NCBI GenBank assembly: GCA_964412195.1
Contig: CAYPNP010000020.1
Coordinates: 17,181 to 81,180 of the forward strand
DNA length: 64,000 nt
Source of the DNA: CAYPNP01 sp964412195
GTDB taxonomy: Bacteria > Acidobacteriota > JAAYUB01
Direction: 5' to 3'
Within the stretch, counting starts at the first letter, position 1; each line of letters starts with the position of its first letter. The notes beneath the pieces are model-generated. The model ran no database searches and was not told where the DNA came from. It saw nothing but the letters and a program-made list of their open reading frames with translations. The position numbers and the translations under genes were made by a program. Shown piece after piece: positions 1-8,102 of this stretch.

Positions 1-906
1 CCCTTCTCGTTCATCCCCCTGTCAGGCGATCTGAGCGAATTCCCCATCACCAACATCCTCTACCTGCTGATCAAGAGCGAAAAATCCGGCGTCCTGCAGG
101 TGCGCGCCGAAACCGGCGAGTACCGGGTCTCCCTGGTCGGCGGCAAGATCGCCCAGGTGGACTCCTCCCGGCGGGAGGAGACCGACCGGCTGGGTCAGCT
201 GCTGGTGCGGAAGGGCGGCCTCCCCGCCGACGCCCTGCCGGCGGCCATCGCCGAGGCGTCCCGGCGCGGGGAACGGCTGGGGGAATACCTGTTCTCCACG
301 GGGCGGATCCCGCTGCCGCCGCTGGTCGAGGTCCTGCTTCACCAGCTCACAGCGACATTCTCCCAGCTGATCCAGGTGAACGCCGGCGCCTACGCCTTCG
401 AGGAAACGGAGGACCTGTTCTACCACCCGGAGATCCTGGCCCGCCTCGACTCGGAAGCCAAATTCATGGAACTCTTCGACGCCCGGCTCGGCCGCCTCGG
501 CGACGCCCCCGAGCGGTTCGCCATCTCCCCCACCGCCATCGAGCGCCTGTTCGTGCTGCCGGCCGGCCCCCGCCCGCCCGATCCGGACGACGTGCTGACC
601 TCGGCCCGGGTTTCCACTGTCCTCCACCTGCTGCGGCGCCACTTCCAGACCATCGTCGTCGACTCGCCCCCCGCGGCGCTGGTTTCCGACTCCAACACGC
701 TGTCCCCCCAGGTGGACGGGATCATCTACGTGGTGCGCTACGGCAGCTTCCCCCGGAAGCTCATCCAGAACACGCTGGAGCGGATCCGCGCCAACGGCGG
801 GCGGGTGATCGGCGTCGCGATGAACGCCGTCAACCTGCGGCGGGAGTCGTACCTCGACGACCACTACTACTACGCCGAGTACTACCGGCGCGGTCCCGAC
901 GCCTGA
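1..906 (+). CDS. Tyrosine autokinase (BY-kinase) C-terminal part with embedded DUF4388 domain, 5' partial
   Basis: The reading frame is open from base 1, so the N-terminus lies outside the window. The first ~130 visible residues (GDLSEFPITNILYLLI, then a G-x-I-x-x-V core) look like a DUF4388/PATAN domain. The rest resembles the C-terminal half of CpsD/Wzc-type bacterial tyrosine kinases: VLPAGPRPPDPDDVL, a Walker B-like IVVDSPP, VDGIIYVVRYG, and a tyrosine-rich tail (HYYYAEYY) where such kinases autophosphorylate. These kinases control polysaccharide polymerisation and export, which fits the convergent Wzy and Wza genes next door. No Walker A motif is visible; it must lie upstream if the kinase is active, so DUF4388 would sit between the two halves of the kinase fold. 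Confidence 0.75.
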   Translation, partial: PFSFIPLSGDLSEFPITNILYLLIKSEKSGVLQVRAETGEYRVSLVGGKIAQVDSSRREETDRLGQLLVRKGGLPADALPAAIAEASRRGERLGEYLFSTGRIPLPPLVEVLLHQLTATFSQLIQVNAGAYAFEETEDLFYHPEILARLDSEAKFMELFDARLGRLGDAPERFAISPTAIERLFVLPAGPRPPDPDDVLTSARVSTVLHLLRRHFQTIVVDSPPAALVSDSNTLSPQVDGIIYVVRYGSFPRKLIQNTLERIRANGGRVIGVAMNAVNLRRESYLDDHYYYAEYYRRGPDA

Positions 907-912
907 TCCCGG

Positions 913-3699
913 TCAGAACTTGAGGGTTTGGAATTCCCGGCGCACGTCCGGGTCGGAGGGATCTTCCGCCAGCAGCCGGCGGTAGAATTGAAGCGAACTC
1001 TCCCGCTCGCCCGCCAGATAGAAACAGCGGGCGGCCTTCAGGGCATAGCGGCGTTCCGCGGGCCTCAATCGGACCAGTTGATCGTAGGTCTCCGCCGCGG
1101 CGTGGTAGTGCTGCTGGCGCTCCTGCAATTCGCCCAGGAATTCCCACAGCACGACCTCTTCGGGGAACAGCCCGACCGCCACCAGCAGCTCCTGGACGGC
1201 CTGGTCCAATGACTGCTGGGCCAGCAGGGCGCGGCCCAGGCTGAGGTAGAGCAGCGGCTCCCCGGGGTAGATCCGCATGATCCGCCGGATGGCTTCCTCG
1301 GCCCGCAGCGGATCGCCAGCGGAGCTGTACAGCCCGACCAGTCGATCCAGCGCTTGCCGGTCGTCGGGATAGCGGCGGCGGTAAAGCTCGTAAGCCGCGA
1401 TGGCGGCGTCCCGCCGGCCGAGTTGCTCCTGGACGGTCCCCTCGAGAAACGGCAGGCAATCCGGAGGATCGGGAAACAACCGCGCCTCGTTCAGAAACTC
1501 CAGGGCGGTCTCCGGCTGCTTCAGGGCCAGGAAGAATCGGACCGCCGCACCGAGGCTGTCCCTCGACCACCCGGCGGCTTCGCAATACCGCCTCCAGAGG
1601 GACTTGCTTTCGGCCAGCCGGCCCTCCCGGATGGCCAGCTCCGCCGCCAGCCCCGTCCACTCCGGGTCGGGACCGTCCGCATGGCCGCCGCGGCCCAGGG
1701 CCAGCTCCCGAGCCGCGGCGTCGAGCTGCCCTTCCTCCAGGTCCCATCGCGCCAGGGTCCGGCGGATACCCGGCTGCCGGGGCTTCTGCTCCAGCGAACG
1801 CCGGAAGGCCGCCCGCGCCATCTGGCGGAATACCGCGTCCCCGAAGTACGGCAGGAAAATGGAGTGGGCTCCCAGGTCGGGCTCCAGGAAGATGGATTCC
1901 TCGACGTGCCGCCTCGCCTCCGCGGCCTGGCCCTGGCGGATCAAGGCCACGGCGATGACGTCGTGGAAGTAGGGATTGTTGGGGTCCCGTTCCAGGGCGC
2001 GGCGGTAGTATCCCAGGATCTTGCCCGGCAGCGGCCCCGTCCCGCGGGCCGGCGCGATCTCCGCCTGTTCCATCGCCCGGAGGATGGGGGCCATCCGCGG
2101 GCCGCTCAACGGGACCTGGCCGAGCTGCCACCCCGCCTCCAGCAGCATGCCCGCCCGGAGCCAGAACAGCCCGACCTGCGGGAAATGGCCGATCGCCGCC
2201 TGGTAGGACCGCCACGCGGGGAGGAAGGCCTCATGCTTGGCCATTCCGGAGCGGGTCCGGCTGGTCCAGTATTCCGCCCGGTCGAATTGCGCCTCGGCGT
2301 TGAGCGGATCCAGGGCCAGGCTCGCTTCCAGACCCGCCAGCCCCCGGGCGGGATCTTCCCCGGCCAGCAGCTGCCGGGCCCGTTCCAGCGGCAGCGCCGC
2401 GGTCCAGAGGTACAGGGCCATGGCGGCGGCCAGGACGGCCGGCGCGAACGCCAGCCGCGGCACGGCGACGGTTTTCTTCGCGCGCGCATTCCCGGCCGCG
2501 GCCCCCAGGAGGACTGCCAGCGTGAAGGCGAAGGCGAAGCAGTGTATCTGGAAATCGAACCCGATCTCCACGCAGGCGGCCAGTAAGCCGGTGAGCGTGG
2601 CCAGGAAGAGCTGGCGCTTGGCGGGCCGCCGCGAATTCCAGAAACCGCCTGCCAGCAGCCGGTACAGCGCCGCCAGGAGGAACGCTCCGGCCAGACCGGC
2701 CGGCAGGCCGCCTTCGGCCAGCGCCTGCAGGTAGTCGCTGTGAGCATACCACGCATGGCCGTTCAGGCCGGGCGGCCGGAAGGCCGGGAACAGCCAGCCG
2801 TACAGGCCCGGTCCGGCCCCGGTCACCGGGTAGCGTGCGATCATTCCGGCGGCGGACTTCCAGATCTCCAGCCGGCTGCCGATGCTCTCCACCTGCTCCG
2901 CCGTCGCGCTGCGCTCCAGCCGGAGGAACACCGGCTCCAGGCCGACGCGCAGCAGCAGACCCAGCAGCAGCACGGCGGGGATGAGCATGACCCAGCGGTT
3001 CGGGCGCTTCTCGGAGCGGCGTCCCGCGGCCATCACGCCCATGCCCAGCATCGAGACGCCGGTCGCCACCCACGCGCCGCGGGAGAGGGAGAAGACGATA
3101 CCGGCGCCGATCGCCGCCCCGCCAAGAGCCAGCAGGATGCGGGCCGGCAGGGTGCGGGCCTGGGCGAAGAGCACCAGGCTGAAGGGGAACGCCAGCGAGA
3201 GATAGCCGGCAAAATGGTTCCGGTTCACGAAGGTGCCGTGGGCGCCGCCCAGGACCGGATCGAGGGTCACCCCCCAGACCTGCTGCACGCCCAGGAGCCA
3301 ATTCCACAATCCCCAGAACGAGGTCCCGGCCGCCACCACCACCAGCCCCAACGCCAGCTTTTCCCACAGCTTCAGGTCATCGCAGACGAAGGCGGCGAGG
3401 CAGAAGGCCCAGACGAGGGCCAGCCAGTAGACCGCGTCCTCCGCCGAAACGCGCCGGTTTTGGCTGAAGACTCCGGCCAGGGCCAGGGTGAGGACCGACA
3501 GGGTGAGAGCGAGGGCCAGTTCCGCCGGCAGTTCCAGACGATCGGGAGACGCCTTCCGGGACACGGTCCCGAACGCCAGCAGAGCGGCCAGGAATGCGGC
3601 CGCCAGGCTGTACTCCGGCGTCACTCCTCCGAAGTACAGGGGGGCGCTGACCAGGACCCCCGCGAGGAACACCCAGGCCGCGCGCGCGTGCAGGCTCAT
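913..3699 (-). CDS. O-antigen polymerase/ligase (Wzy/WaaL family) with C-terminal TPR repeats
   Basis: This 928-residue inner-membrane protein has about ten hydrophobic segments in its first ~440 residues. They contain the Wzy_C-type signature NRNHFAGYL and a periplasmic loop with GAGPGLYGWLFPAFRP. The C-terminal half is soluble and made of TPR-like helices (for example LYLSLGRALLAQQSLDQAVQ). The family polymerises or ligates polysaccharide repeat units at the periplasmic face; the TPR part probably docks partner proteins. It starts 9 bp after the Wza-like gene in the same direction and is the last gene of a minus-strand exopolysaccharide operon. It converges on the tyrosine kinase gene with a 6 bp gap. 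Whether it is a polymerase or a ligase cannot be told from sequence alone. Confidence 0.8.
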   Translation of the reverse strand: MSLHARAAWVFLAGVLVSAPLYFGGVTPEYSLAAAFLAALLAFGTVSRKASPDRLELPAELALALTLSVLTLALAGVFSQNRRVSAEDAVYWLALVWAFCLAAFVCDDLKLWEKLALGLVVVAAGTSFWGLWNWLLGVQQVWGVTLDPVLGGAHGTFVNRNHFAGYLSLAFPFSLVLFAQARTLPARILLALGGAAIGAGIVFSLSRGAWVATGVSMLGMGVMAAGRRSEKRPNRWVMLIPAVLLLGLLLRVGLEPVFLRLERSATAEQVESIGSRLEIWKSAAGMIARYPVTGAGPGLYGWLFPAFRPPGLNGHAWYAHSDYLQALAEGGLPAGLAGAFLLAALYRLLAGGFWNSRRPAKRQLFLATLTGLLAACVEIGFDFQIHCFAFAFTLAVLLGAAAGNARAKKTVAVPRLAFAPAVLAAAMALYLWTAALPLERARQLLAGEDPARGLAGLEASLALDPLNAEAQFDRAEYWTSRTRSGMAKHEAFLPAWRSYQAAIGHFPQVGLFWLRAGMLLEAGWQLGQVPLSGPRMAPILRAMEQAEIAPARGTGPLPGKILGYYRRALERDPNNPYFHDVIAVALIRQGQAAEARRHVEESIFLEPDLGAHSIFLPYFGDAVFRQMARAAFRRSLEQKPRQPGIRRTLARWDLEEGQLDAAARELALGRGGHADGPDPEWTGLAAELAIREGRLAESKSLWRRYCEAAGWSRDSLGAAVRFFLALKQPETALEFLNEARLFPDPPDCLPFLEGTVQEQLGRRDAAIAAYELYRRRYPDDRQALDRLVGLYSSAGDPLRAEEAIRRIMRIYPGEPLLYLSLGRALLAQQSLDQAVQELLVAVGLFPEEVVLWEFLGELQERQQHYHAAAETYDQLVRLRPAERRYALKAARCFYLAGERESSLQFYRRLLAEDPSDPDVRREFQTLKF

Positions 3700-3708
3700 G
3701 ATGCGGGA

Positions 3709-4575
3709 TCAGATCCGGCTGCCGGGTACGATGACCTTGTCGCCGGGCTTGAGAGGGACATCGGGTGCCTTTCCCTCCTTGATCTTCTTGAGATTGACCT
3801 TGATGCGGGTCATCTTGCCGTCCTCCTCCCGGACGATCAGGGTCCGGTTCTCCGCGGAGAACGGGGCGAAACCCCCAGCCTTCATGCACAGCTCGTACAC
3901 GGTCATCCCCGGGTGGAACTCGTACACGCCGGGATTGTTCACCTTGCCCTCGATGAACACCTGATAGGCGGCGCCGTCGGTCTTGCGCGAGGGGAAGTTG
4001 ACGATGTCATCCGGCAGGATCGGCACGTCCGAGCTTCCCGGCTCTCCCCGCAGGACCTTCTGGATGTCGATCTCCAGTTTTTGCATGCCGGCTCCCGCCT
4101 CCGCCCCCTCCCCCTTCCGGAAGACGATGACCTGGTCGCCCCCGTTCTCGGTCATGCCCCCGACCAGCGAGAGGACTTCGAGGATGCCGATCGCGTCCTG
4201 CTGGAGGAAGAACTCGCCCGGTTTGCGCACTTCGCCCAGCACGAGGATCTTCTTGCTGTGGTAATCGGCGATCTCGACCTTCACCGTCGGGTTGAGCAGG
4301 AAGTCCCGGCCCAGGATCTCCGTCAACCTGTCCCGGATCTCGATGACGGTCAGCCCGGCCACGGGGACATCCCCGACCATTTTCAGCGTGATGGCGCCCT
4401 TCGCGTTGACCTGCAAGGTGCCGCTGAAGTCCGCCTCTCCGGGCACTTCGACCTTGAGCACATCTCCAACGCCGACGTGGTATTGGACCTCCCCCCGCGC
4501 GAAAGCAGCCGCCCCCCCCGCCCCGGCCGCCGCCAGGAGCCACAGGGAAACCGCCAAACACAACCGCTGGGTCAC
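3709..4575 (-). CDS. Polysaccharide export protein, Wza-like (Poly_export + SLBB)
   Basis: The 288-residue product has an N-terminal signal peptide (LCLAVSLWLLAAAGAG), a Poly_export domain beginning YHVGVGDVLKVEV, and SLBB-type beta-grasp domains (KILVLGEVRKPGEF; VFIEGKVNNPGVYEF). Such proteins form the periplasm-to-outer-membrane channel for exopolysaccharide. I chose the GTG at 4575 because GGGAGGA lies just upstream and a signal peptide follows at once; the frame is open further upstream but that part is not protein-like. No lipobox cysteine is visible. It lies between the outer-membrane barrel gene and the Wzy-TPR gene, consistent with one operon. Confidence 0.87.
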   Translation of the reverse strand: MTQRLCLAVSLWLLAAAGAGGAAAFARGEVQYHVGVGDVLKVEVPGEADFSGTLQVNAKGAITLKMVGDVPVAGLTVIEIRDRLTEILGRDFLLNPTVKVEIADYHSKKILVLGEVRKPGEFFLQQDAIGILEVLSLVGGMTENGGDQVIVFRKGEGAEAGAGMQKLEIDIQKVLRGEPGSSDVPILPDDIVNFPSRKTDGAAYQVFIEGKVNNPGVYEFHPGMTVYELCMKAGGFAPFSAENRTLIVREEDGKMTRIKVNLKKIKEGKAPDVPLKPGDKVIVPGSRI

Positions 4576-4658
4576 TGCTATCCTCCCAACCGCTCTTGCG
4601 CCCGGACAACACGGCCCACGGCCGACCGTCCTCGGACCGCTCCCCTCGACCGACGGAT

Positions 4659-5918
4659 TTATTGGAAAAACTGGAAGCGGACGCCGAATTGGACCTGGTT
4701 CTTGCCGAACGTGAACTGCGAGTTGTTCGAGTCCCGCGTCATGTACTGGTATTTGCCCTCCAGCACGAGCCGCTCGCGGATCTGGTGCTGGTATCCCACC
4801 TGCGTGTAGATGTAGTTGTCCTCCCGGAGCCCCGTGGACGGATCCTCCCAGTCTGCCGGGTACCGTTCGAAGTTGTTCCACCGCGTCCCGAGCTCGAACC
4901 GCAGAGTGTCCCGGTCGCTCGGCCGCCACGCCCAGGTGCCGTAGAGGATGTAATCCATGTAAAAATCCTCGCTGTAATTCGGCGCCATGCTGCGGCCCCG
5001 TTCGAAAGCGACCTTCGCATCGGAACGCTCCCGCTGGAGGGAGACCTCGGCCTTGAAGAAGAAGTTGCTCCCGCTGTCCCAGTACGTGCTGTCCAGCGAA
5101 CGGTCCTGCACTCCCGCCTCGGCGTGCACGAACCACTGGTCGTTGAACTGCTTGTCGAGCCCGAAGGTGAAGAAATCGTCGGTGTAATCCAGGATTTCCT
5201 CGTCGGGGGAGGTCCACTGGGAGCGGTAATAATTGAACGACGCCTTCGTGAATCCGGAAAGATGGTAGTAAGCCGCCAGTTTGAGCAGGTTGGCGCGGGA
5301 ATTGATGTATTCATGGTCCGGGGAGTCGTTGCTCTGGCTGTAATCCGTGAAGCTGAACGCGTAGCCGGCGGACAGCTCCAGCCGCTCGGAGGTCTTGAAC
5401 GTCATCTCCACGCCGGTCTCATTCTGGACAAACTGCCCGTATACGACCTCGTCCACCATCAGGAAGTCCGGGCGGTTGGTATTGTTCAGGTTGTCCTTCA
5501 GCCGGAACAGCACGTGGTCGGTCAGCTGGTAGCCCAAGTCTAGCGTCAGGTAATTGTTGTAGACGTTGCTGGTGTCGTAATCGATGCCCGTGTCGTGTTC
5601 CGGCTCAAACGTGAAATAAATGTCTCCCTCTCCCCGGTAGTCCAGGTCCAGGTAGAGACGCCCCCCTTCCTGATGGTAGGCGAGGTGGGGCACAATGGAG
5701 GAGTACCAGGTGCTGTACCGCTGCCCGTCCACGCTGTAGTACACGTTGTCGTCGTAGCTGGCCAGCACAGCCGCGTCGATTTTCAGCCCCTTGACGAACT
5801 GGGCCGATGCCGGGACCGACACCAGCCCGAGAACCGCCAGGATGAAAAGGACCTGGAACGCGCCCCGGCCGGATCCTCCATCAATCCTGGAGGGCCGTGG
5901 ATTGTCGAGTCGTTTCAT
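4659..5918 (-). CDS. Outer-membrane beta-barrel protein of the exopolysaccharide cluster
   Basis: The 419-residue product has a signal peptide ending near VSVPASAQ. It continues as alternating aromatic strands typical of a large beta-barrel (YLTLDLGYQLTDHVLFRLKD, VQFGVRFQFFQ) and ends in a phenylalanine-glutamine strand. It resembles the outer-membrane barrels (BBP2-like) found beside exopolysaccharide genes, which probably assist polymer passage or assembly. It starts 6 bp after the preceding small secreted protein gene and lies upstream of the Wza-like gene on the same strand. A specific function is not established by the sequence. Confidence 0.75.
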   Translation of the reverse strand: MKRLDNPRPSRIDGGSGRGAFQVLFILAVLGLVSVPASAQFVKGLKIDAAVLASYDDNVYYSVDGQRYSTWYSSIVPHLAYHQEGGRLYLDLDYRGEGDIYFTFEPEHDTGIDYDTSNVYNNYLTLDLGYQLTDHVLFRLKDNLNNTNRPDFLMVDEVVYGQFVQNETGVEMTFKTSERLELSAGYAFSFTDYSQSNDSPDHEYINSRANLLKLAAYYHLSGFTKASFNYYRSQWTSPDEEILDYTDDFFTFGLDKQFNDQWFVHAEAGVQDRSLDSTYWDSGSNFFFKAEVSLQRERSDAKVAFERGRSMAPNYSEDFYMDYILYGTWAWRPSDRDTLRFELGTRWNNFERYPADWEDPSTGLREDNYIYTQVGYQHQIRERLVLEGKYQYMTRDSNNSQFTFGKNQVQFGVRFQFFQ

Positions 5919-5924
5919 GGAGCG

Positions 5925-6512
5925 TCACTTCCTCCCCGAAGGCGAGATCGGGCTCAGCGTGCCTTCCGTCACGTTGCGGAGGGTGTAGGTGGAGTATGGG
6001 TCCTGGATCGGGTCCCCCGGCTTCGTGCCCAGGCGGGCCCGCTGCTGGACGAAGGCGTCGATGGACGCGGACACCTGGGGGTGGTTCAGCGCGGTGACCG
6101 CTTCCCGCTCGGTCAGGCAATCCGTTGCGGCCCCGGCCGGCAGGATCTGCCGGTCGGCCAGGAGCTGCAGTTTCCCCGCCGGTTGCGCGGCCGGGAGTTG
6201 CAGATGGCGATGGCACAGCTCGTAGAGCACTTCCGCCAGGAACCCGCGGGAGACACAGCGGTTGCAATCCGCCCCGGCGAACATCGGCAGGCCGTTGCCG
6301 GCCAATACGCCGCATTCCATCCGGCACGCCTCCTCCGGAGTCAGTGCCACGAGGGTCTTTGGCAGCTTGCTTTCCAGGCTCAGGGCGGGGATCAGCAGTT
6401 CCGCCAGGCGATGGAGCGTCAGCGCATCGGCCGGACCGCCGCCGGACTGCGGGAACGCCCAGCCCGCGGCGCAGATCCATGTCATGAAAACCAAAACGGA
6501 ATACCGTTTCAT
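5925..6512 (-). CDS. Small secreted cysteine-containing protein, unknown function
   Basis: I do not recognise this family. The product has a signal peptide (YSVLVFMTWICAAGWAF), then a soluble domain with clustered cysteines (EEACRMECGV, GADCNRC, LCHRH). That arrangement suggests a disulfide-bonded or metal-binding periplasmic protein. The start at 6512 (MKRYS) is preferred because AGAGG lies about 9 bp upstream; an ATG three codons earlier at 6521 sits directly on the GAGG. It is the first gene of the minus-strand exopolysaccharide operon (6 bp to the barrel gene), so a role in polymer export or assembly is plausible but unproven. Confidence 0.6.
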   Translation of the reverse strand: MKRYSVLVFMTWICAAGWAFPQSGGGPADALTLHRLAELLIPALSLESKLPKTLVALTPEEACRMECGVLAGNGLPMFAGADCNRCVSRGFLAEVLYELCHRHLQLPAAQPAGKLQLLADRQILPAGAATDCLTEREAVTALNHPQVSASIDAFVQQRARLGTKPGDPIQDPYSTYTLRNVTEGTLSPISPSGRK

Positions 6513-6884
6513 GCCCGCCATCCTCTATGTCGAATTCTCCTGAGAGATAGCACAATGCACCCGGCGGCGCAACAGAAAACAGGTCGAAGGATGATAACAG
6601 GTTGAAAATATGACAGTTTCTCCAAGGATATTGCAAGATTTCCGCACGTTTGCCGCCGGCCGGCCGTCGCGGCCGCCCGTCCGGGGGAATCCCCATCCGG
6701 AAATCTCCCGAGGCGGCCCGCCGACGACACGATAATTCCAATATTTTTTCAGGTTTGAACAATAATGATTTGACACCTCCGGCGCAGGCGTATTATGATT
6801 TCCCCTTATTTATAGGATCTTCCGGGAGATGGCCCAGCTGCCATCTCCTGGCGGCTTTGAACCATTTCACAGGAGTACCCCAGT
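6513..6884. other. Intergenic region between divergent operons
   Basis: About 370 bases separate the exopolysaccharide operon (minus) from the aminotransferase gene (plus). The stretch is locally AT-rich around 6590-6610 and 6725-6775. It carries the forward promoter listed separately and presumably a reverse promoter. No gene or structured RNA is evident. Confidence 0.5.
6770..6799 (+). promoter_or_regulatory. Sigma70-like promoter for the aminotransferase-pckA pair
   Basis: A perfect TTGACA (6770-6775) is followed after 18 bp by TATGAT (6794-6799). This is about 85 bp upstream of the aminotransferase start codon. Confidence 0.65.
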
Positions 6885-8102
6885 ATGAGCATCAGTCAAC
6901 TGGCAAGGTCGATCGCCGAATCGCCGACCTTGAAGCTGAACGAGGAGGCGCGGATCCTTCGCGAGAAAGGCGAGGCCGTCATCCACCTCGGAGCCGGGGA
7001 ACCGAAGAGCAAGGCGCCCATCGAGGCCTTGCGGACGGCCGCGGCGCAGCTCAACACCGGCGAAGTGCGGTACACCCCGACCGACGGCATCCCCGAACTC
7101 AAGAAGGCCATCATCCGGTACATGGAGGAGAGCTACAACCGGGTGGTGGGCCCTGAGCACGTCATCGTCTCCGGCGGAGCCAAGCAGGCGCTTTCGGTCT
7201 TGCTCACCACCATCCTGAACCCCCAGGACGAGGTGATCATCCCGACGCCGTACTGGGTGAGCTACCCCGAGATGGTCAAGATGGTCTACGGCGTCCCGGT
7301 AACCGTCAAGTCCGAGGACGGGCGATTCCACCCCCGGATCCAGGACATCACCGCCGCCCTCAGCTCCTACACCAAGGCGATGATCATCAACAGCCCGAAC
7401 AATCCGTCGGGCTGCGTCTACTCGGAGGATTTCATCGCGGAAATCGTCCAGCTCTGCGAGAAGAAGGGCCTCTACCTGATCATGGACGACATCTACCACA
7501 AGCTGATCTTCGACAACAAGGCTTTCACCCCCTGCTACAAGTACGCGAAAGACCTCTCCGAGAATTCCCGCCTGATCGTCATCAACGGGGTCTCGAAACT
7601 CTATGCCATGACCGGGTTCCGGATCGGCTGGACCGTCGCGAACAAGAAGATCGTCGAGGTCATGAACAACGTCCAGGCGCAGACGACGTCCTGCCCCTCG
7701 ACCATCTCCCAGATCGCCTCGGCCGGCGCCCTCACCGGCGTCCAGAGCGGAGTCGAATCTCTCCGCCTGACCCTGCAGAACAACCGGGACGTGATGTATC
7801 AGGAGCTGAAAGCCTTCTCTGGCGTGCACATCGAGAAGCCCCAGGGCACCTTCTACTGCCTCCCCGACTTCAGCGCTTACAATAAGAACTCCGTCGAGCT
7901 GTGCCAGATGCTGCTGAAGAAGGTCCGCGTGGTCACCGTGCCGGGCAAGGAGTTCGGCATGGAGGGACACCTGCGGCTGAGCTACTGCGGCTCCATCAAA
8001 GACATCACGGAAGGCGTGGCCCGGATCAAGTGGGCCCTCGATCCCGATTCACCCAATGAAATTTTCATCGGCGACCGCAAACTCGTGAGGGATTGGCTAT
8101 GA
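6885..8102 (+). CDS. Class I/II pyridoxal-phosphate aminotransferase (aspartate aminotransferase-like)
   Basis: This 405-residue cytosolic fold-type I aminotransferase is close to the AspB/AspC group. The PLP lysine lies in INGVSKLYAMTGFRIGW. NSPNNPSG and the substrate carboxylate-binding arginine region (LRLSYC) are intact. It probably interconverts aspartate or other amino acids with 2-oxo acids; the exact substrate is not fixed by sequence. AGGAG lies about 10 bp upstream of the ATG. The stop overlaps the pckA start (ATGA), so the two are translationally coupled, which would link oxaloacetate made by transamination to PEP formation. The C-terminus extends ~15 residues beyond the usual fold (EIFIGDRKLVRDWL). 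Confidence 0.88.
   Translation: MSISQLARSIAESPTLKLNEEARILREKGEAVIHLGAGEPKSKAPIEALRTAAAQLNTGEVRYTPTDGIPELKKAIIRYMEESYNRVVGPEHVIVSGGAKQALSVLLTTILNPQDEVIIPTPYWVSYPEMVKMVYGVPVTVKSEDGRFHPRIQDITAALSSYTKAMIINSPNNPSGCVYSEDFIAEIVQLCEKKGLYLIMDDIYHKLIFDNKAFTPCYKYAKDLSENSRLIVINGVSKLYAMTGFRIGWTVANKKIVEVMNNVQAQTTSCPSTISQIASAGALTGVQSGVESLRLTLQNNRDVMYQELKAFSGVHIEKPQGTFYCLPDFSAYNKNSVELCQMLLKKVRVVTVPGKEFGMEGHLRLSYCGSIKDITEGVARIKWALDPDSPNEIFIGDRKLVRDWL

Noticed and set aside
2740..4809. 689-residue plus-strand frame
   Set aside because: It is the complement of the Wzy and Wza genes, with no family resemblance.
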